64,000 bases of DNA, taken from contig ONAL01000003.1 in the NCBI GenBank assembly GCA_900315785.1, forward strand, positions 1 to 64,000, written 5' to 3'. Positions 16,627-25,519 of this stretch are shown piece by piece. The notes beneath the pieces are model-generated. The model worked only from the letters and a program-made list of their open reading frames with translations. It ran no database searches and had not been told where the DNA came from. Numbering within the stretch: the stretch's first letter is position 1; every line of letters begins with the position of its first letter. Origin of the DNA: an uncultured Eubacteriales bacterium. GTDB lineage: Bacteria; Bacillota; Clostridia; Oscillospirales; Acutalibacteraceae. The translations under genes and the position numbers were made by a program.

Positions 16627-18000
16627 TTATTCTACCTTGGGAAGCTTTGCGAGGCTCTCGGCGATTTCCTCGTCTGTGGGGATATAATCGCTCATTTCGC
16701 CGTCGTTGAACTTCTCATAAGCTACCATATCAAAGTAGCCTGTGCCCGTGAGACCGAAGAGGATTGTCTTTTCCTCGCCTGTCTCCTTGCACTTGAGAGC
16801 TTCGTCGATAGCTACGCGGATTGCGTGAGAGCTCTCGGGAGCAGGAAGGATACCCTCAACTCTCGCGAACTGCTCGGCAGCCTCGAATACGGAAGTCTGC
16901 TCAACGGAAACGGCTTCCATAAGACCGTCGTCATAGAGCTGTGAAAGTGTGGAGCTCATACCGTGGAATCTCAGACCGCCTGCGTGGTTTGCAGAAGGAA
17001 TGAAGTCGGAGCCGAGTGTGTACATCTTTGCGAGAGGACAAATCATACCTGTGTCGCAGAAGTCATAAGCGTACTTGCCGCGTGTAAAGCTCGGGCAGGA
17101 CGCGGGCTCAACAGCGATAATGCGGTAGTCGTTCTCGCCTCTGAGCTTCTCTCCCATAAACGGAGCGATGAGACCGCCGAGGTTTGAACCGCCGCCTGCG
17201 CAGCCGATGATGATGTCGGGCTTTACGCCGTACTTGTCAAGCGCTGCCTTTGCCTCGAGACCGATAACGGACTGGTGGAGCAGAACCTGGTTGAGAACGG
17301 AACCGAGAACATAACGGTAACCCTCGTTTGTTGTGGCAACCTCAACAGCTTCGGAAATCGCGCAGCCGAGGCTTCCTGTTGTACCGGGGTGCTCCGCAAG
17401 AATCTTTCTGCCGACGGCTGTTGTCTCGGAAGGAGAAGGAGTTACGCTTGCGCCGTAGGTACGCATAACCTCGCGGCGGAAGGGCTTCTGCTCGTAGCTG
17501 ACCTTAACCATATATACCTTACAGTCAAGACCGAGATACGCACAAGCCATCGAAAGAGCTGTGCCCCACTGACCTGCGCCTGTCTCTGTTGTAACGCCCT
17601 TGAGACCCTGCTTCTTGGCGTAGTAAGCCTGAGCGATTGCGGAATTGAGCTTATGTGAGCCCGAGGTGTTGTTGCCCTCGAACTTGTAGTAAATCTTTGC
17701 GGGAGTACCGAGCGCCTTCTCGAGACAGTAAGCTCTTACGAGCGGAGCGGGACGATACATCTTGTAGAAGTCGCGGATTTCCTCGGGAATATCGACGTAA
17801 GCTGTCTTGTCGTCGAGCTCCTGAGCAACGAGCTCCTCACAGAATACGGGAGCGAGCTCCTCGGCTGTCATCGGCTTTAAGGTGCCCGGGTTGAGGAGCG
17901 GAGCGGGCTTGTTCTTCATATCCGCTCTGAGGTTATACCACTGCTTGGGGATTTCGGTTTCGGATAAATAGATTTTATAAGGGATTTTGTTTTCGGACAT
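16627..18000 (-). CDS. trpB: TrpB2-type tryptophan synthase beta-like protein
   Basis: The 457-residue PLP enzyme belongs to the longer TrpB-like (TrpB2) group. The PLP lysine lies in GNNTSGSHKLNSAIAQ (K117), and the glycine-rich phosphate loop is CAGGGSNLGGL. Other marks are TTETGAGQWGTALSMACAYLGL and ILPAPESSHAIRVA. It condenses indole with serine to give tryptophan; TrpB2 types often act without TrpA and may salvage indole. No trpA or other trp gene is near. The start at 18000 has an AAAGGAG; a longer open frame upstream runs through the T-box leader and is not translated. A Trp-specific T-box controls it. Confidence 0.93.
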   Translation of the reverse strand: MSENKIPYKIYLSETEIPKQWYNLRADMKNKPAPLLNPGTLKPMTAEELAPVFCEELVAQELDDKTAYVDIPEEIRDFYKMYRPAPLVRAYCLEKALGTPAKIYYKFEGNNTSGSHKLNSAIAQAYYAKKQGLKGVTTETGAGQWGTALSMACAYLGLDCKVYMVKVSYEQKPFRREVMRTYGASVTPSPSETTAVGRKILAEHPGTTGSLGCAISEAVEVATTNEGYRYVLGSVLNQVLLHQSVIGLEAKAALDKYGVKPDIIIGCAGGGSNLGGLIAPFMGEKLRGENDYRIIAVEPASCPSFTRGKYAYDFCDTGMICPLAKMYTLGSDFIPSANHAGGLRFHGMSSTLSQLYDDGLMEAVSVEQTSVFEAAEQFARVEGILPAPESSHAIRVAIDEALKCKETGEEKTILFGLTGTGYFDMVAYEKFNDGEMSDYIPTDEEIAESLAKLPKVE

Positions 18001-18032
18001 AATAATTACTCCTTTACAATAATTGTTTATAA

Positions 18033-18287
18033 AATAAAAAACTGTCCCGACAATATGCCGGGACAGGAAATTCCTGCGGTGCCACCCTGCTTGACGCTTT
18101 CGCGTCCACTTAGCGCGTACCAACATACGCCGACCGGATTACGGCAGGTCATACCGTCTCACATACTCCGATTGTTTCTGCTCGCCCTCAGAAGCCCATT
18201 CGGTTCCACATTCTCTGCCGCGCTTCCACCATCGGCGGCTCTCTGTAAGAAAAGAGGAGAAACCTACTTACTCTTCCTCAACGGTTT
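18033..18287 (-). promoter_or_regulatory. T-box leader, Trp specifier
   Basis: On the minus strand the leader shows a stem I with AGAGAG start, a specifier region GAATGGGC with TGG (Trp) at 18198-18196, and the T-box proper AGGGTGGCACCGC at 18088-18076. A terminator follows (CTGTCCCG/CGGGACAG, 18066-18042) with a T-rich run. Uncharged tRNA-Trp should stabilise the antiterminator and switch on the downstream trpB-type gene. The TGG assignment rests on the usual GAA-codon context and matches the gene product. Confidence 0.93.
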
Positions 18288-18293
18288 ATTGAC

Positions 18294-18322
18294 ATTCTAT
18301 ACCACAGGTACAAAAATGTCAA
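18294..18322 (-). promoter_or_regulatory. Promoter of the T-box/trpB unit
   Basis: TTGACA (18322-18317), 17-nt spacer and TAGAAT (18299-18294) on the minus strand, just upstream of the T-box. Confidence 0.75.
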
Positions 18323-18351
18323 TACTTTTGATAAATATTTATATTAATATT

Positions 18352-19305
18352 TTAAATCGCTAAATCGCCTTTTAGAGGGATAACAATCTGCACGGTGAAC
18401 CTGGGCGCGTGCAAAACCGTCATTTCGCCGCCGTTATTCTCGACCAGAGTTCGGACAAGCTTGAGACCGCCGCTCTCGGAAACAGGCTTGCGCGCGGGCA
18501 TACCGTTGTTCGAAAAATCCGCCGTAAGGCTGTTCTCGTCACGCTTGAAGCGCACATAGAGCCTGTCGCCGCCCGAATGCTTGACGGTGTTCGCGGCGCA
18601 CTCTCGGAGCGCTCTTGCGAGGATTTCCCTGAGGCTGATGCTCTCGGGCGGTTCGCCGAAAACCTCAACGCCGATACCGCCTGCACGGCAAAGGCTGAGC
18701 ACGTAGAGCCAATCATCGGCGCGCGGAGCTATCGGCTCCGACTTTTTGAGAAGAATTGTGCTCGTGCTGTTGAGAAGCCGCAAAAGCTCGCTCGGTCTGC
18801 GCTCGTCGGGGTTCTTGATAAAGAACGAGCTTCTGAGCGTGTCGCCGATTTCGAAGTGAATTGACGCTCTGACGGAAAGCTTCCAGCGCATAATCTCAAG
18901 GTCGATATCGTTGTGGCTGTCGCTGTACGCGTCGAGGATTTCCGTAACATCGGAGGCGATAAGCTCGGTGTAGAACTCGCCGTCAATCTCGACGTCGTCC
19001 TCGGTGAACATAACCGTTCGGTCGCCGAGCTCGGTAATCCACTGACCGCCGACAGGCGAGCCCGCAAGCGAAATTTCCGTCAGGAATTCGTCGATGTTTT
19101 TGAGCTCTTCACCCGTATACTCGCGGCAATAATCGTCCATTTTGAGGTTTTTCAGGGCAACCGAGCCGTTAAAATTGGCAAAACAGAGCCCCACGGGAAG
19201 CATATCAAGCGCGTCCTTTATTGACAGGGACGTGACGTTCTCCCTGCTGTACTTCAAAATGCTTAACAAGCAATACAAAAGACTGACGTTCATCGCTTTT
19301 TGCAA
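18352..19305 (-). CDS. Histidine-kinase-like ATPase with PAS-like N-terminus
   Basis: The 317-residue protein has a PAS-like first part (DMLPVGLCFANFNGSVALKNLKM), a central helical region and a C-terminal HATPase domain. The N box reads ALRECAANTVKHSGG (about 240-254), the G1-like box FSNNGMP and the G2-like box SGGLKLVRTLVENNGGEM. No convincing H-box histidine is seen in the helical region (SHNDIDLEIMRWKL is the only candidate). There are no membrane helices and no response regulator gene adjoins it. It may be an orphan sensor or an ATPase that regulates a partner elsewhere. Confidence 0.8.
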   Translation of the reverse strand: MQKAMNVSLLYCLLSILKYSRENVTSLSIKDALDMLPVGLCFANFNGSVALKNLKMDDYCREYTGEELKNIDEFLTEISLAGSPVGGQWITELGDRTVMFTEDDVEIDGEFYTELIASDVTEILDAYSDSHNDIDLEIMRWKLSVRASIHFEIGDTLRSSFFIKNPDERRPSELLRLLNSTSTILLKKSEPIAPRADDWLYVLSLCRAGGIGVEVFGEPPESISLREILARALRECAANTVKHSGGDRLYVRFKRDENSLTADFSNNGMPARKPVSESGGLKLVRTLVENNGGEMTVLHAPRFTVQIVIPLKGDLAI

Positions 19306-19389
19306 TCGCTATCCTTGCTTTAAATTTCTATAATAGTTTTATCACAAATGTCAAGTGGTGTAAAGTGAATATTTTGACCTAAACAGAAG

Positions 19390-19417
19390 TCAAAAAAGGC
19401 TCCCGAAGGAGCCTTTT
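19390..19417 (-). terminator. Terminator of the fructose/PTS operon
   Basis: AAAAGGCTCC/GGAGCCTTTT stem with a 4-nt loop and a T-run on the minus strand, 10 nt after the ptsI stop. Confidence 0.88.
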
Positions 19418-19426
19418 GATTGCTGA

Positions 19427-21127
19427 TTAAAGAGCTGTCTTGAGATACGCCACAACCTCGGCTTCGGTCTTCATTTCGAGAACCTTTGCCGCGACTGCGT
19501 CCGCCTCGGACTTTGTCCACTTCGCGATATTCTTTCTGACCTTGAGCACCGACGGAGCCGATACGCTGAACTCGGTCAGTCCGAACGAAATCAGAAGCGG
19601 AATCATCATCGGGTTAGCCGCAGCCTCGCCGCACATTCCGACGGGAATACCCGCTTCGGACGCGCAGGTGATAATCCGCTTAATCATACGGATTACGCTG
19701 GGCTGGAACGGGCTGTAGAGGTATGCAACGTCGCCGTTGCCGCGGTCAGCCGCCATTGTGTAGCCCGTAAGGTCGTTTGTGCCGATTGAGAAGAAGTCTG
19801 CTTCCTCGGCGAGCATATCCGCGATAACGCCCGAGGACGCTGTCTCGGTCATAACGCCTACCTTGATGTTCTCGTCAAACGCAATTCCCGAAACCCTGAG
19901 GTCGGATTTTGCTTCCTCAACGAGAGCCTTGCCGTCACGGAGCTCGTCAACCGTTGTGATGAGCGGGAACATAATGCGTATATCGCCGAACGCGCTTGCT
20001 CTGAGAATCGCCTTGAGCTGGGATTTGAACATATCGCGGTTCTTGAGACAATAACGGATTGCCCTGAAGCCCATAAACGGGTTTTCCTCTTTTTCGAGAC
20101 CGAGATACGGAATCTCCTTGTCGCCGCCGATATCGAGAGTACGGATAATTACGGGAGCGCCCTTCATAATCAGAGACGCCTGCTTGTAAGCCTCGAACTG
20201 CTCGTCCTCGGTGGGCAGAACGTTTCTGTCCATAAAGAGGAACTCTGTGCGGAAGAGACCTACGCCCTCGCCGTCAGCCGCCATAGCCTTTGTCGCGTCC
20301 TTCGGAGTTCCGATGTTGCAGAAGAGCTCGTACTCCTCACCGCTTGCTGAGACGGTCTTTTGACCGCGATAGTTTTCGAGCTCACGCTTGTCGCGTAAAA
20401 AGCTGTCGCGCTTGGCTGTATACTCAGCGATAACGTCCTCGGCGGGAGCCGTGATAACCTCGCCCTCTGAGCCGTCGACGATAATCTGCTCGCCGCTCGA
20501 CAGAGATGTGACCGCGCCCGATACACTCAGGACTGCGGGAATCTCTAGAGCTCTCGCGAGAATCGCCGAATGAGAGGTCTGGCTTCCTGTTTCGGTGACG
20601 ATACCGACAATATTTTCCTTGTTAATGCCCGCCGTCATTGACGGAGTAAGCTCCTTGACTACCAGAACGGTGCCTGCGGGAGCGTCGCTTATCTTGACCT
20701 CGTGGATACCGAGCAGAATCGCGAGCATTCCGTCGCGGATATCCTTGACGTCGGTTGCTCTCTGCATGGTAACCTCGTCGCCTGTCGCGGAGAACATATC
20801 GATAAACATCTGACAAATCTGCTCTACCGCCTTCTCGGCGCACTGTTCTGCTTTGATAAGGTTCTCAATTTCGCCGTTCATAAACGGGTCGCGAATCATC
20901 GTGATGTGACCCAGTAAAATCTCGGCTTCCTTGTCGCCTGTTGACTTACGGATTGCGTCCGCCTGTTCGGTGGTGTTGTTGCAGAACTCGTCTACCGCGT
21001 TTCTGAAACGCTCAAGCTCGGCGTCAACGTCCGTAACGTCCTTCGGAACATAATCGAGCGACTGCTCGGCAACCATCATAACTCTGCCGATACCTATGCC
21101 CTCGGAAGCTCCTATACCTTTTAACAT
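19427..21127 (-). CDS. ptsI: PTS enzyme I
   Basis: The 566-residue cytosolic phosphoenolpyruvate-protein phosphotransferase starts the PTS phosphate relay. The phosphorylated histidine lies in GSQTSHSAILAR (H186). The PEP-binding TIM barrel carries GVGLFRTEFLFMDR, FRAIRYCL, IMFPLITTVDEL and FFSIGTNDLTGYTMAADRGN, and the end has PVGMCGEAAANP. The ATG at 21127 (MLKGIGASEG) has GAGGTG 6 nt upstream; an in-frame GTG at 21136 lies inside that ribosome-binding site and is rejected. It is the last gene of the fruR-fruK-fruA-ptsH-ptsI operon, so the general PTS components are placed under fructose control. Confidence 0.97.
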   Translation of the reverse strand: MLKGIGASEGIGIGRVMMVAEQSLDYVPKDVTDVDAELERFRNAVDEFCNNTTEQADAIRKSTGDKEAEILLGHITMIRDPFMNGEIENLIKAEQCAEKAVEQICQMFIDMFSATGDEVTMQRATDVKDIRDGMLAILLGIHEVKISDAPAGTVLVVKELTPSMTAGINKENIVGIVTETGSQTSHSAILARALEIPAVLSVSGAVTSLSSGEQIIVDGSEGEVITAPAEDVIAEYTAKRDSFLRDKRELENYRGQKTVSASGEEYELFCNIGTPKDATKAMAADGEGVGLFRTEFLFMDRNVLPTEDEQFEAYKQASLIMKGAPVIIRTLDIGGDKEIPYLGLEKEENPFMGFRAIRYCLKNRDMFKSQLKAILRASAFGDIRIMFPLITTVDELRDGKALVEEAKSDLRVSGIAFDENIKVGVMTETASSGVIADMLAEEADFFSIGTNDLTGYTMAADRGNGDVAYLYSPFQPSVIRMIKRIITCASEAGIPVGMCGEAAANPMMIPLLISFGLTEFSVSAPSVLKVRKNIAKWTKSEADAVAAKVLEMKTEAEVVAYLKTAL

Positions 21128-21148
21128 TTTAATCACCTCAAATCGGGA

Positions 21149-21412
21149 TTATTCGCCGAAGCCGCTTTCTACCATTGAAGCTGCCTCTGCGAGAGCTGCT
21201 TCCTCGTCGGAGCCCGAAGCTACGATTTCGATTTCGTTGCCGCACTTGATGCACGCAGCGATGATGTTCATAAGGCTCTTGGCGTTAACGTCCTTGCCGT
21301 TGTGCTTGATTGTAACGTCAGAAGCGTACTTGCCCATAGCTGTAGCGAACGCAGAAGCGGGACGCATATGGAAGCCCTGAGCGTTAACGATTGTGAGTTT
21401 TTTGGATACCAT
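21149..21412 (-). CDS. ptsH: HPr phosphocarrier protein
   Basis: The 87-residue HPr takes phosphate from enzyme I at H15 in GFHMRPAS and passes it to the sugar-specific EIIA. The regulatory serine at position 46 is present (VNAKSLMNIIAA), as expected in a Firmicute with HPr kinase control. The methionine in HMRPA replaces the more common A. The start at 21412 has AAAGGTGG upstream. An intercistronic hairpin (21442-21467) separates it from fruA and may adjust the ratio of the two messages. Confidence 0.96.
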   Translation of the reverse strand: MVSKKLTIVNAQGFHMRPASAFATAMGKYASDVTIKHNGKDVNAKSLMNIIAACIKCGNEIEIVASGSDEEAALAEAASMVESGFGE

Positions 21413-21491
21413 AGTAAATTCCACCTTTTCATAAGATTATCCGACAGCCGACCGAAGCCGGCTGCCGATTGATTGTATTATTTTGAGAAGA

Positions 21492-23432
21492 TTACTTTCT
21501 CTTCTTCATAAGAACCGCGAGCATGAGCATACCTACAACCGAGCCGATGATGAGGGCGAGGAAGTAGAGTAAGGGACTGCCGATAGTCGGGAGTACGAAG
21601 ATACCGCCGTGAGGAGCCATAAGAGTACAGCCGAACAGAGCGGAGAGAGCGCCTGCGCATGCGGAGCCGATTACGCAGCTCGGGATAACCTGGAGCGGAT
21701 GACCTGCAGCGTAAGGAATTGCGCCCTCAGTGATGAACGAGAAGCCCATTACGAAGTTAACGGGACCGTTCTTTCTTTCTTCCTCAGACCATCTGTTGCG
21801 GAAGATTGTTGTGGAAAGAGCGATTGCAATCGGAGGAACCATACCGCCAATCATAACAGCCGCCATAATGAGGAACGGAGCCTCGTTTTTGCCGACAACG
21901 CCGCTGGCGAGAAGTCCCGAAGCGGTAACATAAGCAGCCTTGTTGAAGGGACCGCCCATATCGATGGCCATCATACCTGCGAGCAGAGCGCAAACGGGAA
22001 CGATGAGACCGGGGTTCTTAGCCATTTCGGCAATGCCGTTCTGCATACCTGTGTTGATAAGTCCCATAATGGGGTTAACAGCGCACATCATAACGCCGAC
22101 AACGCCGAGACCGACAAGCGGATAAATAAGTACGGGCTTGATTCCCTCGAGAGCCTTCGGGAAGTTCTCACAAGCCTTCATAACCATCTTCATAAGCCAG
22201 CCTGCGATGAAGCCCGCGAGAAGCGCGCCTAAGAAGCCGGAGATGGATGTGCCGTCGCCGCCGGGAGCAGCGAAGGTGCAGCCGTTAGCAGCAAGAGCGC
22301 CGCCTACAAAGCCGACAAGGAGACCGGGACGGTCAGCAATGGACTGAGCGATAAAGCCCGCGAGAATCGGAAGCATAAAGCCGAAAGCAATGCCGCCGAT
22401 GTTCTTGAACCATGCGGATACGGGTGTACCTACACCGAAGTTTTCGTCCTGAGGAACGCCTGCGAAGGAGTCAATCAGGAACGCGATAGCGATAAAGATA
22501 CCTCCCGCTACTACGAACGGAAGCATATGAGATACGCCGTTCATAAGGTGCTTGTAAAGCTTACGTCCGAAGCTCTCGCCCTCGTCGGAGGATGAAGCCT
22601 CAGCCTTTTTATCTGAATGGAATACCTTAGCCTCGCCGTTAACAATTCTGTTGATGAGCTCCTGAGGCTTGTGGATACCGTCGGCAACCTTTGTGGAGAT
22701 TAAGGGCTTGCCGTCGAAGCGAGCGGTCTCTACGCTCTTGTCAGCCGCGATGATGATACCGTCGCAGTTCGCGATTTCCTCGGCTGTGAGCACGTTCTTC
22801 GCTCCGCCCGAGCCGTTGGTCTCTACCTTGATAGTGATTCCCATTTCGTCGCCCGCCTTAGCGAGAGCCTCGGCAGCCATATAGGTATGAGCGATACCTG
22901 TGGGGCAAGCTGTAACCGCGAGTACACGATAGCCCGACTTGGCAGGCTTTGCGGGAGCGGCAGCTTCCTCGGGGAACTGAGCCGCTTCCTGGTCGTCAAT
23001 GATTTTGAGGAACTCCTCAGGGGACTTTGCCGCCTTGAGCTTTGCGGTGAAGTCCTCGTGCATAAGCATCTGCATAAGACGAGCCAGAACCTCGAGATGA
23101 ACGTCGCCGTCGAGGGTTGCGGCTATCATGAAGATGAGCTTGCAGTCCGCGCCGTCGGGAGCGTCATAGTTAACGCCCGAGGGAACGGTGATTGCCGTGA
23201 GGGCAGGAGCCTTGACGGCTTCGCTCTTGGCGTGAGGAATAGCAACTTCCATACCAATAGCGGTGGTGCCCATCTCTTCACGCTTAAGGATACCTTCCTT
23301 ATAAGCCGCGGCGTCGCTTAAGTTGCCGCACTTGTCGTGAAGAGCCACGAGCTGATTGATAGCCTCGGCTTTATCCTTCGGGGACGCGCCGAGAGCTATG
23401 CCTTGCTTTTTCAGCAAATCTGTAATACGCAT
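21492..23432 (-). CDS. fruA: PTS fructose transporter EIIABC
   Basis: The 646-residue fused transporter imports fructose and phosphorylates it to fructose 1-phosphate. EIIA comes first (phospho-histidine H67 in AIPHAKSEAV), a linker of Ala/Pro residues follows, then EIIB (C176 in TACPTGIAHTYMAAEAL), then the membrane EIIC with about nine helices (HMLPFVVAGGIFIAIAFLID, GPFNKAAYVTASGLL, FITEGAIPYAAGHP). The A-B-C order is the usual fructose-family arrangement in Firmicutes. It follows fruK by 13 nt. Confidence 0.96.
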   Translation of the reverse strand: MRITDLLKKQGIALGASPKDKAEAINQLVALHDKCGNLSDAAAYKEGILKREEMGTTAIGMEVAIPHAKSEAVKAPALTAITVPSGVNYDAPDGADCKLIFMIAATLDGDVHLEVLARLMQMLMHEDFTAKLKAAKSPEEFLKIIDDQEAAQFPEEAAAPAKPAKSGYRVLAVTACPTGIAHTYMAAEALAKAGDEMGITIKVETNGSGGAKNVLTAEEIANCDGIIIAADKSVETARFDGKPLISTKVADGIHKPQELINRIVNGEAKVFHSDKKAEASSSDEGESFGRKLYKHLMNGVSHMLPFVVAGGIFIAIAFLIDSFAGVPQDENFGVGTPVSAWFKNIGGIAFGFMLPILAGFIAQSIADRPGLLVGFVGGALAANGCTFAAPGGDGTSISGFLGALLAGFIAGWLMKMVMKACENFPKALEGIKPVLIYPLVGLGVVGVMMCAVNPIMGLINTGMQNGIAEMAKNPGLIVPVCALLAGMMAIDMGGPFNKAAYVTASGLLASGVVGKNEAPFLIMAAVMIGGMVPPIAIALSTTIFRNRWSEEERKNGPVNFVMGFSFITEGAIPYAAGHPLQVIPSCVIGSACAGALSALFGCTLMAPHGGIFVLPTIGSPLLYFLALIIGSVVGMLMLAVLMKKRK

Positions 23433-23445
23433 GTGATTCTCTCCT

Positions 23446-24351
23446 TTACTTGAACTTCACAAGAAGCTCGTTTATTTTTTCTTTTGTGGCAAGTCCCGGT
23501 AGGAACGCAGTCGCGTTGCCGCAGACACTGCCCAGTTTCAGTGCATAGGGGTAGCTGTTTTCCTTTACATAGCCCGCTACGAATCCCGCTACCATGGAAT
23601 CGCCCGAGCCTACGGTGTTGATGACCTTTTCCTTGAGCACGCCCGCCTTGTGCTTTTTGCCGAACTCGTCGATGAGCATTGCGCCCTCACCGCCGAGCGA
23701 AATCAGAACATTTCTGGCGCCGAGCTTCTGGAGCTCCTTGGCGTACTTTTCTATGTCGTCCTCGGTCTTGACCTCAACGTCGAAAATCTCGGAGATTTCC
23801 TGACGGTTGGGCTTGATGAGGAAAGGCTTGTATTTAAGCGAATTTACGAGCAGCTTCTTGGTCGCGTCCACCACAATCAGAACGTCCTTGTCCTTGATTC
23901 TCTCGAGCATACGCTCGTAGGTGTCGTCGGGCATTGACTTGGGGATACTGCCCGCGAGAATCAGGATATCGCCGTCCTTGATGTTGTCGAGCTTCTGCAT
24001 AAGCTCCTCAAGCTCAGCTTCGCCGATATGCGGTCCCTGACCGTTGATTTCGGTCTCCTCGTCCGCCTTTATCTTTATATTAATACGGGAAACGCCGTCC
24101 TTGAGACGGATAAAGTCGGTAATAATCCTGTCGTTCTTTATACCCTTTTCTATAGCCTCGCCCGTAAAGCCCGCCACAAAACCGAGCGCGGTGCTCTCCA
24201 AATCAAGCTCGGAGAGGACGCAGGAAACGTTGATTCCCTTGCCGCCGAAGTAATATTCCTCACTGTCGGTTCGGTTTGTGATACCCATTGTCAGATCCGA
24301 GAGCCTCACGATGTAGTCAATGGAAGGATTGAGGGTAATTGTATAAATCAT
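23446..24351 (-). CDS. fruK: 1-phosphofructokinase
   Basis: The 301-residue PfkB-family kinase converts fructose 1-phosphate to fructose 1,6-bisphosphate. The N-terminal MIYTITLNPSIDYIV, the GGKGINVS motif (about 37-44), GSIPKSMPDD and the C-terminal catalytic GSGDSMVAGFVAGY (TVGSGDS with the base aspartate) fit LacC/FruK proteins. It overlaps the end of the regulator gene by 4 bases (ATGA), which implies translational coupling. It feeds the product of FruA into glycolysis. Confidence 0.96.
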   Translation of the reverse strand: MIYTITLNPSIDYIVRLSDLTMGITNRTDSEEYYFGGKGINVSCVLSELDLESTALGFVAGFTGEAIEKGIKNDRIITDFIRLKDGVSRINIKIKADEETEINGQGPHIGEAELEELMQKLDNIKDGDILILAGSIPKSMPDDTYERMLERIKDKDVLIVVDATKKLLVNSLKYKPFLIKPNRQEISEIFDVEVKTEDDIEKYAKELQKLGARNVLISLGGEGAMLIDEFGKKHKAGVLKEKVINTVGSGDSMVAGFVAGYVKENSYPYALKLGSVCGNATAFLPGLATKEKINELLVKFK

Positions 24352-25097
24352 TTTTCTACCTCCTTTATTACCGTCTTTTTGGTAAATTCAAAATCGGCTA
24401 AGAAATCAGTTATGATACAGCAGGTCTCAAGCGGTGCGAAGGTTACGGGGAAAACGCGCCTGAACTTGGTTCGGTCGGCAAGCACGAAAGCCGTGTAGCT
24501 TTTTTTGACTGCGGCTTCCTTAATCATCGCTTCCTCGATATCGGGAGTGGTAAAGCCGCAGCTGATATCGATACCGTTGACGCCCATAAACGCCTTTGTG
24601 AAGTTGAAGTTGCGAAGGCTGTTGAGACCCTCGGCTCCGATAATCGCCTCGGTCAGGTTCTTGACCTTGCCGCCTATTATGTAAGCGTTGAGACCTTTAT
24701 GAATGAGCTTACGCGCGTGCGTAATACCATTTGTAATATAAGTCGCCTTGTCGTTGCTGATGAAGTCCACGAGGCGTGAGGTTGTGGTTCCCGCGTCGAT
24801 ATATACAAAGTCGCCGTCGTTGATGAGGGTCGCGGCGTACTTTGCTATCGCCGTTTTCTCCTCGCTCATCACGGCTTCCTTGACGGATACCGCGTCCTCG
24901 TGCAAGCCCTCGCTCTGCTTAATCGCCGTAGCGCCGCCAAAGAACTTCCTGATTTTTCCGAGCTCGTCAAGAGCGGTAAGGTCGCGTCTGATTGTCGACT
25001 CGGACGTCTTGAGCTCTCTCGCGAGCTCAGCGACGGTTACGGTGTTGCGCTCGCTGATGATTTCCTGGATAAGCTGATACCTTTCTTCGTTGAGCAA
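24348..25097 (-). CDS. fruR: DeoR-family regulator of the fructose operon
   Basis: The 249-residue DeoR-type repressor has an N-terminal helix-turn-helix (VTVAELARELKTSESTIRRDLTALDELGKI) and a sugar-phosphate-sensing domain (VYIDAGTTTSRLVDFI, IGGKVKNLTEAIIGAEGL, VLADRTKFRRVFPVTF). Placement as first gene of the fruKA operon suggests that it responds to fructose 1-phosphate. The start codon is TTG at 25097 with GAGGTG upstream, which may keep its level low. It overlaps fruK by 4 bases. Confidence 0.93.
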   Translation of the reverse strand: MLNEERYQLIQEIISERNTVTVAELARELKTSESTIRRDLTALDELGKIRKFFGGATAIKQSEGLHEDAVSVKEAVMSEEKTAIAKYAATLINDGDFVYIDAGTTTSRLVDFISNDKATYITNGITHARKLIHKGLNAYIIGGKVKNLTEAIIGAEGLNSLRNFNFTKAFMGVNGIDISCGFTTPDIEEAMIKEAAVKKSYTAFVLADRTKFRRVFPVTFAPLETCCIITDFLADFEFTKKTVIKEVEK

Positions 25098-25118
25098 AGT
25101 TAATCACCTCTTGGCTAT

Positions 25119-25146
25119 ATTATACCAGATACGTGCGCAAAGTCAA
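25119..25146 (-). promoter_or_regulatory. Promoter of the fructose operon
   Basis: TTGACT (25146-25141), 16-nt spacer and TATAAT (25124-25119) on the minus strand, about 22 nt ahead of the fruR start codon. The region 25147-25439 between here and the marR promoter is AT-rich and holds no gene I can see. Confidence 0.75.
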
Positions 25147-25439
25147 TATAAAAGGTGTAAAAATTATTAACAATTTCTTAATTTTTATGCATTTTAATCA
25201 ATTTCAATGAATGGCTAATCTCACATTTGAAAAAGTCGTGATTAAATTCTGTCATTTTCATCAAAAGGGATAAAATTCTGAAAAGTGCGAAAAATGAGAT
25301 TTTTGATAATTGTGCATAAAAACAAGTTTGCCTAAATAGCGTTTTTTCTACAGTGAAAATTTTTGTTAAAATATTGACAACCGCACAGCAGATAATCTAT
25401 AATTTTTATATAAATAAAATATTTTTTCAGGAATTTTGT

Positions 25440-25501
25440 TTAGGTACCTTGACAGAATTGCTCGCATATGCTATAATAATTATAACTCTCAAGGTGCCTA
25501 A
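25440..25501 (+). promoter_or_regulatory. marR promoter with paired palindromic operators
   Basis: A consensus promoter, TTGACA (25449-25454), 17-nt spacer and TATAAT (25472-25477), is bracketed by an inverted pair: TTAGGTACCTTGA at 25440-25452, overlapping the -35 box, and TCAAGGTGCCTAA at 25489-25501, downstream of the -10. The first arm contains the perfect palindrome AGGTACCT. The arrangement suits autorepression by the MarR protein encoded 18 nt further on. Confidence 0.75.
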
Positions 25502-25519
25502 CAAAAAGCGGAGAGAGAG

